Assembly (NCBI GenBank): GCA_964586235.1
Contig: CAZPIO010000002.1
Coordinates: 1 to 64,000 of the forward strand
Length of the DNA: 64,000 nt
Source of the DNA: JAUCQB01 sp964586235
GTDB taxonomy: Bacteria > Planctomycetota > Phycisphaerae > UBA1845 > PWPN01
Direction of reading: 5' to 3'
In this document: one piece after another, positions 49,949 through 58,643 of the stretch
How the letters are laid out: each line of letters starts with the position of its first letter
Numbering within the stretch: the first letter of the stretch is position 1
Position numbers and translations under genes: made by a program
The notes under the pieces: generated by a model
What the model was told of the DNA's origin: nothing
Seen by the model: the letters and a program-made list of their open reading frames with translations, nothing else
Databases searched by the model: none

Positions 49949-50788
49949 TCATCCGACGTTGGCCCGGAGGAACTTCAGGCCCCGCCTGGCGAGATCATCG
50001 CCGTCCTTGGCCAGCGGGCGCCAGATGGCCGCTGCGGCCGCGAGTTCCTTGATTGCCGGAACAAAGCTCTCGATGGTCATCCAGCGGTTGTACTTGAGCT
50101 GCTTGAGGGTCTTGAAGAAGTTCTCCCATGGTACATGGCCGGTCCCGGGGATGCCGCGATCGTTTTCGCAGGCGTGGACGTGCACCAGATGTTTAGCCCC
50201 GACCTTTTTGAGGGCCGCGGTGGGGTCCTTCTCCTCGATGTTGGCGTGGAAGGTGTCGTAGTGGACGCCGACGTGGGTGCTGCCGACCTCGCGGCAGAGC
50301 TTGACTGCATCTTCGCAGGTGTTCAGGAAGAAGGTTTCGAACCGGTTGATCGGCTCGATGCCGACGGTGATATCGAGGACCTCGGCCGCATCGGCGATCT
50401 TGCGGAGGCTGGCAACGGCGTGCTTCCACTCGGCCGCGTTTCGTCCCCGGCCGACAAGCTTGCCGACCGGTGAATACAGCGGTCCGGCCACGCAATCAGA
50501 ACCGATGGCCTTGCTGACCTCCAGCACGCGGACGACGTGGTCGATGGCCGCCTGCCGCTCCTTGGCGTCCGGGCTGATCAGCGAGCCGGTGACGATGACC
50601 GTGCAGACCGTCGAGCCGAGACCGTTCGCCTCAAGGGCCTTGCGCGTCGCGGGCACATCCACCGCCTTGGGGTCGAACATGGGGAACTCGACGCCGTCGA
50701 ATCCCAGCCTGGCCACTTTGTCGATCAGAGGGATGCCCTTGCGCGTGAAGCACCCCGTCCACAGCATCAGGTCACAACCGATCTTCAT
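49949..50788 (-). CDS. Sugar phosphate isomerase/epimerase-family protein (tagatose 3-epimerase-like)
   Basis: A 279-residue TIM-barrel enzyme of the xylose-isomerase-like superfamily. VGIEPINRFETFFLNT and DTFHANIEEK match D-tagatose/D-psicose 3-epimerases, with the metal-binding Glu in the first motif and the second Glu in WMTIESFVP. His in HVHACENDRG completes the metal site. The start at MKIGCDLMLW is fixed by AGGAGGT eight bases upstream; the longer frame was rejected. It lies 176 bases from the GH127-like gene in the same direction, and probably interconverts a ketose released during glycan breakdown. Confidence 0.88.
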   Translation of the reverse strand: MKIGCDLMLWTGCFTRKGIPLIDKVARLGFDGVEFPMFDPKAVDVPATRKALEANGLGSTVCTVIVTGSLISPDAKERQAAIDHVVRVLEVSKAIGSDCVAGPLYSPVGKLVGRGRNAAEWKHAVASLRKIADAAEVLDITVGIEPINRFETFFLNTCEDAVKLCREVGSTHVGVHYDTFHANIEEKDPTAALKKVGAKHLVHVHACENDRGIPGTGHVPWENFFKTLKQLKYNRWMTIESFVPAIKELAAAAAIWRPLAKDGDDLARRGLKFLRANVG

Positions 50789-50964
50789 GTCAAACCTCCT
50801 GTATAAAAATGCCCGCGTTGAGCGGCCCGGACAGTTGGCCGGGTGACTGGTCTCATGTCCATTTGACCGACCCGCCCATTGCCCATAACACGCCCGACGG
50901 GTCGGGGATATCATACCCAGGTGCCAGGGTCAATGCGACAGCGCAAAGCTGTTGCGGCCTTGCC

Positions 50965-53208
50965 TCATCTGCCCATCTGGAACTGCCAGCGGACTAGGTA
51001 CCACGTTTTCGGATCCTTGCCGGTTGTGTCGGGCCAGACCCAATGGGCGCCGGTGCCGAGGTAGTCGCCTGCCATGTAGAAGTGCGGCGGGATGCCCAGT
51101 TCGCCGACCACCTTCATGGCCACTTGCCCGCCGACCGTCGCGGTCGGATCTGCCAGGTACTTCTTCAGCGCGGCATCGTCACACACCTCCGCCTTGAGCT
51201 TGTCAGACGACTTCGACATGATGCCACCGGCGGTGCGGATCAGGCCGATGATCATGCCGGCCGACTTATCGTTGCGGACGCGCAGGGCCAGTTCGTTCCT
51301 GCCGGGTCTGGCGTGGGCCGAGAACACCGTCCCTTCTCCCAGCGACGACTGTCTGGCCATCAGCCGGCCGTTGAGGTAGATCTCGGATTGCCCATCGCAC
51401 GCCAGCACGAATTCAACCGGCACGCCGTTCTGCTGGAACGGCTCGCCCATCTGCTCGAACTCGGACTCGTCGGCCTTCTTGACGTGGAACAAGTACAGGC
51501 ATCCGCCGACCGGCCGTCGGCACATCGGCACCAGCCGGGTCAAGCATTTTTTCGATCCGTCGGCAGACTCGACGATCACGGGGATGGAGTTGCCCTCGAC
51601 CCTGTCGGACGCGATGCGAACGGTCGGCACGCGATCCGAGGCAATCAAGCCCTCCTCCACCAGCGCATCCGGCAGGCACATGAGATCGCCGCCGAGGAAC
51701 AAGCGGACCGGCTCGCCGGGCCTCACGTCATCCGCATACACACCCGCGCGGCGGAGTTCCTTGGGAAAAGTCACATCCATGCTGACAGTCTCGCCGCCAA
51801 GACACGGCACATTCGCCCAGCCGTTAACGGCGGTCTGGGGCTTGTCGTCGATGCTCAGTTCGCTGCACCAGCCGGGCACACGAAGCCGCAGCACCACATC
51901 CAGAGGCTGAGGCGACTCGGCCTTGACCTTCCACGTAGTCGGTCCGCGTTGCTGGGTGCTCACAGTCACTTCGCGGCCGTCAAGTTTGAACGTCCACCGA
52001 CCTGAGGCCATCCACGTCACCGTGGGTCTGCGGTCAACGAGCACCACGCCCCAGCGGGCCACGTCGGCCAGCACCTGCGTAGCGTGCATGCAGCAGCACC
52101 AGTAGGCGTCGGCGCCGCTCGGATCGATGCCGCCACCCGGCCAGGCGTCCTGCCCGTCGCGCAGCGCGCGGAAGATCCGGTGCCCCACGCCGCCATTGAG
52201 CCACTGAACGGCCAGCAGATGATTCCGCAGCACGCCCGCGGCCACGTCGAGATACATCGGGTCGCCGGTCGCCCGCCAGAGGAAGAGGTTGACTCGAATC
52301 CAGTCGGCCTCCGTGCAGCCTTCGTCGCGGGTGTCGGTGCGGTCGAACGTTTCCGTGACCCCGCCGGTGGGCAGCGAGAACCGCTCGCGAACCGTGCGGC
52401 AGTCGGCGACGATGGTGTCGAGGAACTCGGGCTTGTCCGCCAGCCGATCGAGATCGAGCATCCCGCGATAGGCGGTGAACCGGCCGTGGCTGTGATGCTT
52501 CTCGAAAGCCCGGTCCAGCAGCGAGAGGCGGGCGATAAAGCGGCCTTCCTCGGCGTACTTGGCGTCGCCGGTGACCTCGGCCAGCGCGGCCAGGCCGTCG
52601 ATCAGCGAGGGATAGCAGGTGGTGAAGCCGGAAGCATAGGCCCCGCCGACGCGTTCGAAGTTCTCACGCTTGCCATAGTAGGGGCGGGTGCTGATCGCGT
52701 AGTCACCGATCCTGCGGGCGACCTCCAGCAGGCTGGCGTTGGGCTTGATCTTCTGCCGCTCGCACAGAGCCAGCAGCAGCCGCCCGTTGCCCCAGAGGAT
52801 GGGCATATCGCGGGTCTGGTTGACCCCGCCCGCGAGGTCCTGATCGGCCCCGAAGTGGCCGTCGTCCTTCTGGTACTTCGGCAACTCGGCCGCCAGCACG
52901 TCTGCCATCGACGAGGTGGCTTCGACCAACGGCCCGGCCGCCTGCAGCGCGCCCAGCATGCGCCCGGAGATGTCGCCGCTGTACTCGGTGAACCGACGTT
53001 TCATGTGAGGAACGACGTCGGAGAGCACGAACTCAAGTTCGTTGAGCGGCGGCGAGTTCAGTCGTCGATAGGCGCCGTCCAGGGCCAGGCGCGTGCCGGC
53101 CGTCGGCACCGCCCGGTCCGCGAATCGAATATCGAGCCCTTTGCCACCCGTCGATTGTGCTGCCGCTGCTGCCGTCATCGCCGCTACCACCAAACCCGCG
53201 AGCCACAT
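50965..53208 (-). CDS. GH127-like beta-L-arabinofuranosidase family enzyme, exported
   Basis: A 747-residue protein with a signal peptide (GLVVAAMTAAAAAQS). The (alpha/alpha)6 barrel carries the cysteine-based catalytic zinc site of GH127/GH146: Glu296 and Cys298 in RDEGCTEADW, and the cysteine group 371-373 in DAYWCCCMHATQ, one of which is the nucleophile. Two beta domains follow the barrel, and an extra C-terminal segment (about 600-747) with SEIYLNGRLMARQS is longer than in the Bifidobacterium enzyme. It should release arabinofuranosyl or a related residue outside the cytoplasm. AAGGG lies ten bases before the ATG. The epimerase gene follows in the same direction. Confidence 0.87.
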   Translation of the reverse strand: MWLAGLVVAAMTAAAAAQSTGGKGLDIRFADRAVPTAGTRLALDGAYRRLNSPPLNELEFVLSDVVPHMKRRFTEYSGDISGRMLGALQAAGPLVEATSSMADVLAAELPKYQKDDGHFGADQDLAGGVNQTRDMPILWGNGRLLLALCERQKIKPNASLLEVARRIGDYAISTRPYYGKRENFERVGGAYASGFTTCYPSLIDGLAALAEVTGDAKYAEEGRFIARLSLLDRAFEKHHSHGRFTAYRGMLDLDRLADKPEFLDTIVADCRTVRERFSLPTGGVTETFDRTDTRDEGCTEADWIRVNLFLWRATGDPMYLDVAAGVLRNHLLAVQWLNGGVGHRIFRALRDGQDAWPGGGIDPSGADAYWCCCMHATQVLADVARWGVVLVDRRPTVTWMASGRWTFKLDGREVTVSTQQRGPTTWKVKAESPQPLDVVLRLRVPGWCSELSIDDKPQTAVNGWANVPCLGGETVSMDVTFPKELRRAGVYADDVRPGEPVRLFLGGDLMCLPDALVEEGLIASDRVPTVRIASDRVEGNSIPVIVESADGSKKCLTRLVPMCRRPVGGCLYLFHVKKADESEFEQMGEPFQQNGVPVEFVLACDGQSEIYLNGRLMARQSSLGEGTVFSAHARPGRNELALRVRNDKSAGMIIGLIRTAGGIMSKSSDKLKAEVCDDAALKKYLADPTATVGGQVAMKVVGELGIPPHFYMAGDYLGTGAHWVWPDTTGKDPKTWYLVRWQFQMGR

Positions 53209-53371
53209 GTGCAGACCCTTTCACATTCAAACGTTGCCGCCAGCCAAGCCATGGGCGAAAGCATATCTCCGATCACTTGCGCCACCAAGGATAGCCCGAT
53301 CCTGTGCTTTGAGCCTACCGTCTCCTGATCCCCCGTTGCCCCGGATGCGGCATTCGCTTACCTTGGAACCG

Positions 53372-53905
53372 ATGTCCAGGCAGACAACAATAATACTTGC
53401 ACTGGTGATTGCCTTCGTTGTGTCGGTTGTGTCCGCGTGTTTTGTTTTCCGTGATGACCTCCTCTTCGCCTGGGATGGCCTTTCGTACCCCGTACCCGAG
53501 GACTTTGTCGACAAGCAAATCGGCAGAATTGTCAAGAACCGGGGCTGCAGTCCTCGACAACTGGCGCTCTTCGAAGACTACTGCCATCGCAGCGCGGTGG
53601 GCGGATTATATGCCTATGGGGAGATGTGGAGCCTGTTCGTTCGTGACCCGGAGATGATCCGTCGCATCAATGCGGCCGACTCAACAGGCAAGCTCGCATT
53701 CGGAATCCTGCACAATGGGCCATCCTGCTATCTGGAATTTCACGATCGTCAAATACCGGAGGAGTTGGCCGTCAAAGCAACAACCCTCTATCATCGTGAT
53801 CTTCCGAACTACCTCCCCAACACCACAGGCCTTCAAGAAGAGTGGGATAGACTCGTTACCGATCGTGGGCCGAGCACGCAACCCGCACAACCGGGACCCC
53901 ATTGA
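53372..53905 (+). CDS. Hypothetical single-pass membrane protein
   Basis: A 177-residue protein of unknown function. The start MSRQTTIILALVIAFVV gives a signal anchor (about 6-27); the larger open frame upstream overlaps the GH127-like gene antisense and is not credible. The ribosome site is weak (TTGGAAC). The remainder is soluble with conserved-looking segments (FVDKQIGRIVKNRGCSPRQL, WDRLVTDRGP) but no family I know. It is divergent from the GH127-like gene and converges with the zinc-ribbon gene 80 bases later. Confidence 0.5.
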   Translation: MSRQTTIILALVIAFVVSVVSACFVFRDDLLFAWDGLSYPVPEDFVDKQIGRIVKNRGCSPRQLALFEDYCHRSAVGGLYAYGEMWSLFVRDPEMIRRINAADSTGKLAFGILHNGPSCYLEFHDRQIPEELAVKATTLYHRDLPNYLPNTTGLQEEWDRLVTDRGPSTQPAQPGPH

Positions 53906-53985
53906 CCGGTCATTGGCCAACGTCTTTTCGGATCTCAACTGAAGCTTGGCGTACAGAGGAGCATGCCCGACCGCTCAGATCGGGC

Positions 53986-54810
53986 CTACCTTCGAGTGCC
54001 GATCTTCCACAGCTTCCAGCAGCCCAGCAGCCAAACCACCAGCCAGAAAACACCCACGATGGCCAGGAGCCAGCGTTCGGGACCGGTGGACGAGGATAAT
54101 GAAGTCCCGCCCATGACGAAGTGCTTGGCCGGCAGATCGCTGACCAGATTGACGCCCGCTCTCTGCGCAAGAGTGGAAAGCTCGGCCGCTTCGAGTTTGA
54201 CTTGCGCATTCTCGGGGTCGATGCCTGCGTCCGCCATCCAATCGAGGAACGTCTTGGTGTCAGGGCCGCCGTCGGCTTTGACCTCGCTTCCCGACTTCCT
54301 CCGATATGAATACCCATGGTTCGTCGCATCGACCGTCATCGGGCTGGGGCCAGCCTCCGCCGAGATGAGTGTGACGGTCAGGATGTTGGACATCCTCGTA
54401 CTGCCCCGATCGGCCCGAACCTGGGTCAGGTGAATCTCGTCGTAGGCGTTCGAGTTTGGGCTGTTCAGGGTCCGTTGCGCCGTTATGGTGGTGGTTTGCG
54501 GGATTGCGTTAACGATCACGATGGTGGCCACGAAAGCCGCAACAGGCAATGCCAGCGTCCAGATCAGCACCAGGAGAAGCCCGCGCATTCTTGGCGACAT
54601 GCCGGATTGCCCTGGCGTGACGATCCCCACTTCGCGCAGATCGGCCCCGCATTCCGGGCAAGTGAATGTCGGCAGTCCAAACACCGCGTAGCCACATTGT
54701 CCGCATGAGGGCTGGGAAACGCGCGGGCCTCGCTTCCGGGAGGCCAGGATGAACACGTTGATCGCGATCACCACGACGAGAACCAGCACCAGCAGGGAGC
54801 ACGGCATCAT
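53986..54810 (-). CDS. Zinc-ribbon membrane protein, planctomycete-type
   Basis: A 274-residue protein of unknown function. It begins with a hydrophobic helix (LLVLVLVVVIAINVFIL), followed by a zinc ribbon (CGQCGYAVFGLPTFTCPECG, two Cys pairs) and ADLREVGI, a combination I associate with planctomycete membrane proteins. A second helix follows (LLLVLIWTLALPVAAFVATI), then a roughly 130-residue soluble part and a C-terminal helix (WLLAIVGVFWLVVWLLGCW). It starts 21 bases after the stop of the amidohydrolase gene on the same strand, so they may share a transcript. Confidence 0.75.
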   Translation of the reverse strand: MMPCSLLVLVLVVVIAINVFILASRKRGPRVSQPSCGQCGYAVFGLPTFTCPECGADLREVGIVTPGQSGMSPRMRGLLLVLIWTLALPVAAFVATIVIVNAIPQTTTITAQRTLNSPNSNAYDEIHLTQVRADRGSTRMSNILTVTLISAEAGPSPMTVDATNHGYSYRRKSGSEVKADGGPDTKTFLDWMADAGIDPENAQVKLEAAELSTLAQRAGVNLVSDLPAKHFVMGGTSLSSSTGPERWLLAIVGVFWLVVWLLGCWKLWKIGTRR

Positions 54811-54831
54811 GCGGGATCTCCGGTTTCGCCT

Positions 54832-56247
54832 CTACGGCCGTGTCGCGGGCATATCGGGGGTCATTTTGCCCTTGTGTTTCCACAGGTGCTGCTTGAGGAC
54901 CGGGAACAGCGTGAGGGCGTTGTCGCGCAGGATCTGACGGCCGATCTGCCGGGCCTGCTCCTCGCTGAGGTCGCCGGCGGCGATCTTTTCCACCAATACC
55001 TCGGCCAGGCACCGCCGGGTCGTCTCGGTCGATCCGTAGATGCCCTCGGCGTGGTTGGAGTCGGCACCCCACAGAATATGGTCCGACGGCATGACTTCGA
55101 GCCACTCGTGGAAGGCCCGCTTGGCCATGGTGTAACTCAGCGTCGGCAGCCACACGGAATCGACCCAGACGTGCGAGGCGTGGCGCATGACAATCACGCC
55201 GGTCTCGCCGACCCAGGGGAAGCCGCCGTGGAATAGCACGAACTTCGTCTTGCGGTTGGCCTCGATGAGATCGACCAGGAGCATGGGGTTCGAGCCCTGG
55301 ATGCGGGCCTGGCCGGTGTGGATCTGGATGGGCAGATCGTGCCGGGCGGCCGACTCGCAGATCCGCCACATGACGAAGTCCTCGAAATCGCGGATTTCCT
55401 CGGCTTTCAGCTCAGCTCGCGGCCGGCCGAACGCCCTGGCCGCCTGCTCCTTAGGGACGTTGCGGAACTCCAGCGTCCGGCTGTAGGCCAGGGTGTTTTT
55501 CAGACACGGGAGGCCGCGCTGCTTGGCGTCGGCAATGAGGCGATCCAGCAGCGCCACGTAATCATCGACCGACTCGACGCGCAGTCCGCGCTCTTTCGCA
55601 CACGCGTAGGGATTCGCAAAATCGCGGCCGTACTCGGAGGGATGGAAGCCGCGGAACAGGGAGTTCACGTTCATTGCCGTAAGCGCGAAGGGATAGTCGG
55701 AGCGCATTTCCAGCGGAGCCCAGTAGCGATCGACGATCATCAGTTCGATGTTGGCCCGCTCGGTGACCACCTGGTACAGCCATCGCGGATCGCGGTAGTT
55801 CTCGGCGATTCTGCTGTCGAGTTCGCGGGCCTGCTGGTCGGTGATGCGGTCGAAATCGACGCCATAGAGGTCCTGAAAGGCCGGCAGCAGGTAGCGGTAG
55901 AACGTTGTGGCGCGGGCATTGTCGAAGTTGCTCTTCGCCCTGCCCCACCAGTCGTCGAAGGGCATCTCGGGCGGGCGAGGGGTCAGCGGATTGAACCAGG
56001 GATAGTAGCTGTGCCTGAAAAGAGCGTGCAGGTTCATCGCCTCGCCGTCTGGGTTGGCCCCTGGTTTCGATTTCAGGCGATCGAACGGGCGGATGTGATC
56101 GTGCGTGTCGATCGCCGGAATGGCATCGAGGAACGATTTCATCTGCTGGTACGCCGGCGTCGTTCGCGTCGGCTGGGCGAACACCGGAACGCCCAGGGCG
56201 GCCCAGCAGAAGATACACAACAGGCGTGACGATGATCGGGTCTTCAT
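54832..56247 (-). CDS. Exported amidohydrolase-family protein
   Basis: A 471-residue metal-dependent hydrolase. Signal peptide (LLCIFCWAALGVPVFAQ) and GGAGGAG just before the ATG. Metal-binding motifs of the amidohydrolase superfamily are seen in IDTHDHIRPF near residue 46, LPIQIHTGQ in the middle, FVLFHGGFPW, and LWGADSNHAEG near residue 390. Its length and the DTHDH start suggest a member near glucuronate isomerase-like amidohydrolases, but the reaction is not certain. It is downstream of the URO-D-family gene with about 39 bases between, in the same direction. Confidence 0.84.
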   Translation of the reverse strand: MKTRSSSRLLCIFCWAALGVPVFAQPTRTTPAYQQMKSFLDAIPAIDTHDHIRPFDRLKSKPGANPDGEAMNLHALFRHSYYPWFNPLTPRPPEMPFDDWWGRAKSNFDNARATTFYRYLLPAFQDLYGVDFDRITDQQARELDSRIAENYRDPRWLYQVVTERANIELMIVDRYWAPLEMRSDYPFALTAMNVNSLFRGFHPSEYGRDFANPYACAKERGLRVESVDDYVALLDRLIADAKQRGLPCLKNTLAYSRTLEFRNVPKEQAARAFGRPRAELKAEEIRDFEDFVMWRICESAARHDLPIQIHTGQARIQGSNPMLLVDLIEANRKTKFVLFHGGFPWVGETGVIVMRHASHVWVDSVWLPTLSYTMAKRAFHEWLEVMPSDHILWGADSNHAEGIYGSTETTRRCLAEVLVEKIAAGDLSEEQARQIGRQILRDNALTLFPVLKQHLWKHKGKMTPDMPATRP

Positions 56248-56286
56248 ATGCTCCTCCGGCGGGCCCGTGCGGCCCGTGCCTCCTTC

Positions 56287-57420
56287 TCAAAACAGCTTCG
56301 AGCGGTTGTACTGGCGAGGGGTCTGGTCCTCGCGGATGGACAGGATGGTGTCGTCGATCTTTTCGGTCAAGCTCCCGGCCGTGCGGTACATCGCCAGGAT
56401 GTTTTCGATTGGCGTGCGCACCTGGATGGCGTGCGTCGGCCCCAGGAACAGCCCGCCTCTGGGGAACAGCCGCAGGCGCCGAAGCACTTCCTGCTCGACC
56501 TTCTGCGGCGTGCCGAAGGGCAGGGTGGTCTGCACGCACATCGTGCCGCAGAAGCTCAGGCGGTCGCCGTAGTGTTCCTGAAGATAGGCGATGTCCATCT
56601 CCGGCGTCGTCGGCTGGACGACGTCCTGGATGTCCAGGCCCAGTTCGATCAGCAGCGGCAGGAACTTCTCGACGCAGCCGCACATGTGCATCATGCTCCT
56701 GGCCCCGTAGCGATGGGCGATCTCGAACAGCCGCTTGTACTTGGGGGCGAAGTGCTTCTCGAACGTGGCCATGCTGATCATCGGGCCAAGCTGCTGGCCG
56801 AGATCCTCGCCGCAGTGGGTGACGTCGATCAGCCCACCGGCCGCCTGGAGGGCCCGCTCGTGGATGCCGCAGTAGAAGTCGGCCCGGGCCTGCATGATTG
56901 CCAGGTAGGCCTCGTTGTCGGTGGCCAGGTCGAGCATGACCTGCTCCATGCCGCGGGCCCGCGAGATGCCGTTGATGAAATCCATGTCCCCGGCCGTGCC
57001 GAAGCACACGGCGAAGCCCTTTTCTCGTATTGCCAGGCACTGCTCGCGAATCGTCGAGTAGTCGAACCAGTCGGGCGACGGGAAATGCGAGCGGTCGAGC
57101 TGATCGAGCGTCTCGACGCCAGCGAACGGCAGGTGCACGGCCTCCAGGTACTTACCGCCGTCGTATTCCTGGAAAGCGTATCGTTCTCCCCAGTAGCCCT
57201 CGGTGCTGCCGTCGGGGAAGGTGCGAAGCTCGGGCCCGCGGTAGATCGGCGCGACGTATCGGAAATCATCGCCGAGCACCCGCAGCAGTTGCTCGTAATT
57301 CGACAAGCCGAAGTGCTTCATCAGCGTCGCGTTGACCTCGGGCGTGCCTTCGTGCTTGACCGGAATACGGTCGTAGCCGGTACGATTGAGCGAACTGAGC
57401 ACTCGTTCGCGAGATGTCAC
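56287..57420 (-). CDS. Uroporphyrinogen decarboxylase (URO-D) family protein
   Basis: A 377-residue cytoplasmic protein of the URO-D/methyltransferase superfamily, not a classic heme enzyme. Recognisable parts are TSRERVLSSLNRTGYDRIPV at the start, VCFGTAGDMDFINGISRARG, and GARSMMHMCGCVEKFLPLLIELGLDIQDVVQP. The His and Cys in the last block may bind zinc as in methyltransferase relatives (MtaA type). GTG at 57420 is chosen because AGGAGGT lies seven bases upstream; the TTG at 57435 falls inside this ribosome site. Planctomycetes carry many paralogues next to sugar-catabolic genes; the substrate is unknown. The amidohydrolase gene follows. Confidence 0.85.
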   Translation of the reverse strand: MTSRERVLSSLNRTGYDRIPVKHEGTPEVNATLMKHFGLSNYEQLLRVLGDDFRYVAPIYRGPELRTFPDGSTEGYWGERYAFQEYDGGKYLEAVHLPFAGVETLDQLDRSHFPSPDWFDYSTIREQCLAIREKGFAVCFGTAGDMDFINGISRARGMEQVMLDLATDNEAYLAIMQARADFYCGIHERALQAAGGLIDVTHCGEDLGQQLGPMISMATFEKHFAPKYKRLFEIAHRYGARSMMHMCGCVEKFLPLLIELGLDIQDVVQPTTPEMDIAYLQEHYGDRLSFCGTMCVQTTLPFGTPQKVEQEVLRRLRLFPRGGLFLGPTHAIQVRTPIENILAMYRTAGSLTEKIDDTILSIREDQTPRQYNRSKLF

Positions 57421-57501
57421 GGACGACCTCCTCAAGTGGTGCCGACGCCCTCGTCGGCACTTCTTTCTCGTCCAGACCCTGGGCCGACGGGGGCGTCGGC
57501 C

Positions 57502-58581
57502 CTACTGCGCTGCCACATCGCGGACGTCGGCCACGAAGGCGTCGACATCGTCGGGGGTGGTATCCCACGAGCACATCAGGCGGGCACCGCCGCAGCCGAT
57601 GAAGGTGTAGAAATGCCAGCCGCGGGCGTGCAGGGCTTCGACCATGGCCGTCGGCATCTCCACGAAGACCGAGTTCGCCCGGCAGGGGAACATGCTCCGC
57701 ACACCGGGTATGCCGCGAAGCCTTTCCTCGAGACGACGGGCACAATCATTGGCCCGGGCCGCGTATCGCAGCCAGGCACCACCTTCCAGCAGCCCGATCC
57801 AGTGTGCGGCGAGGAACCGCATCTTGGATGCGAGCTGACCGGCCTGCTTGCACCGATAGTCAAACTCGTCGGCCAAGCTGCGATCGAAAAAGACCACCGC
57901 CTCGCCGATGCATCCGCCGTTCTTGGTGCCGCCCAGACACAGGACGTCGACCCCGACCTTCCAGGTGCTTTCCTTGGGGCTGACGGAGAGAGTTGCCAGG
58001 GCGTTGGCAAGTCTCGCGCCGTCCATGTGGATCTTCAGGCCGAGTCTGCGGGCCATGTCGCCGAGCACGCGGAGTTCCTCGACCGAGTAGACGGTGCCCA
58101 GTTCGGTCGCCTGGGTGATGCTGAGTGCGTGCGGTTTGGGGTAGTGGATGTCGCTGCGGCGGCTCACGGTGCGTTCGACGGCCGCGGGATCAAGCTTGCC
58201 ATCCGGCCCGGGGACGTGCAGAACCTTGCTTCCGCTCGAAAAGAACTCGGGCGCGCCGCACTCGTCGGTCTCGACATGGGCCATCTCGTGGCAGATGACG
58301 CTGTGGTAGGGCTTGCACAGGGTGGCGATGCTCAGCGAGTTGGCGGCCGTGCCGTTGAACACGAAGAAGACCTCGCAGTCGGTCTCGAACACCTCGCGGA
58401 TCAGGTCGCACGCCCTCTGCGTCCACGCGTCGTCGCCGTATGACAGGGCGTGGCCGTGATTGGCGGCGGCCATGGCTTCCCAGGCTTCCGGGCACACGGC
58501 GGCGTAGTTGTCGCTGGCAAACTGCCGGCGCGGCAGGGGTGCCGGACTATCGGTCCGAATGTTCTCTTCGCGCTTGGGCAT
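57502..58581 (-). CDS. Threonine aldolase / beta-eliminating lyase family, PLP-dependent
   Basis: A 359-residue fold-type I PLP enzyme resembling low-specificity L-threonine aldolase, which splits threonine into glycine and acetaldehyde. The PLP Lys is Lys220 in CLGGTKNGG; the cofactor-binding Asp is in KIHMDGARLANA, and the N-terminal FASDNYAAVCPEAW matches the family. The start MPKREENIRT was chosen because the upstream extension is not conserved-looking; GGGAG is upstream. It lies 82 bases before the URO-D-family gene and 62 bases after the sulfatase gene, all on the same strand. Confidence 0.9.
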   Translation of the reverse strand: MPKREENIRTDSPAPLPRRQFASDNYAAVCPEAWEAMAAANHGHALSYGDDAWTQRACDLIREVFETDCEVFFVFNGTAANSLSIATLCKPYHSVICHEMAHVETDECGAPEFFSSGSKVLHVPGPDGKLDPAAVERTVSRRSDIHYPKPHALSITQATELGTVYSVEELRVLGDMARRLGLKIHMDGARLANALATLSVSPKESTWKVGVDVLCLGGTKNGGCIGEAVVFFDRSLADEFDYRCKQAGQLASKMRFLAAHWIGLLEGGAWLRYAARANDCARRLEERLRGIPGVRSMFPCRANSVFVEMPTAMVEALHARGWHFYTFIGCGGARLMCSWDTTPDDVDAFVADVRDVAAQ

Positions 58582-58643
58582 AGGCTCTGGTCTCCCGTTC
58601 AATTGCCCTGTTTGGCCGACCTCACCGGGCGCTGAACGACTGG

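Noticed and set aside
55562..57040. 492-residue minus frame spanning the amidohydrolase and URO-D genes
   Set aside because: Runs out of frame across two well-supported genes and has Pro/Arg-biased composition.
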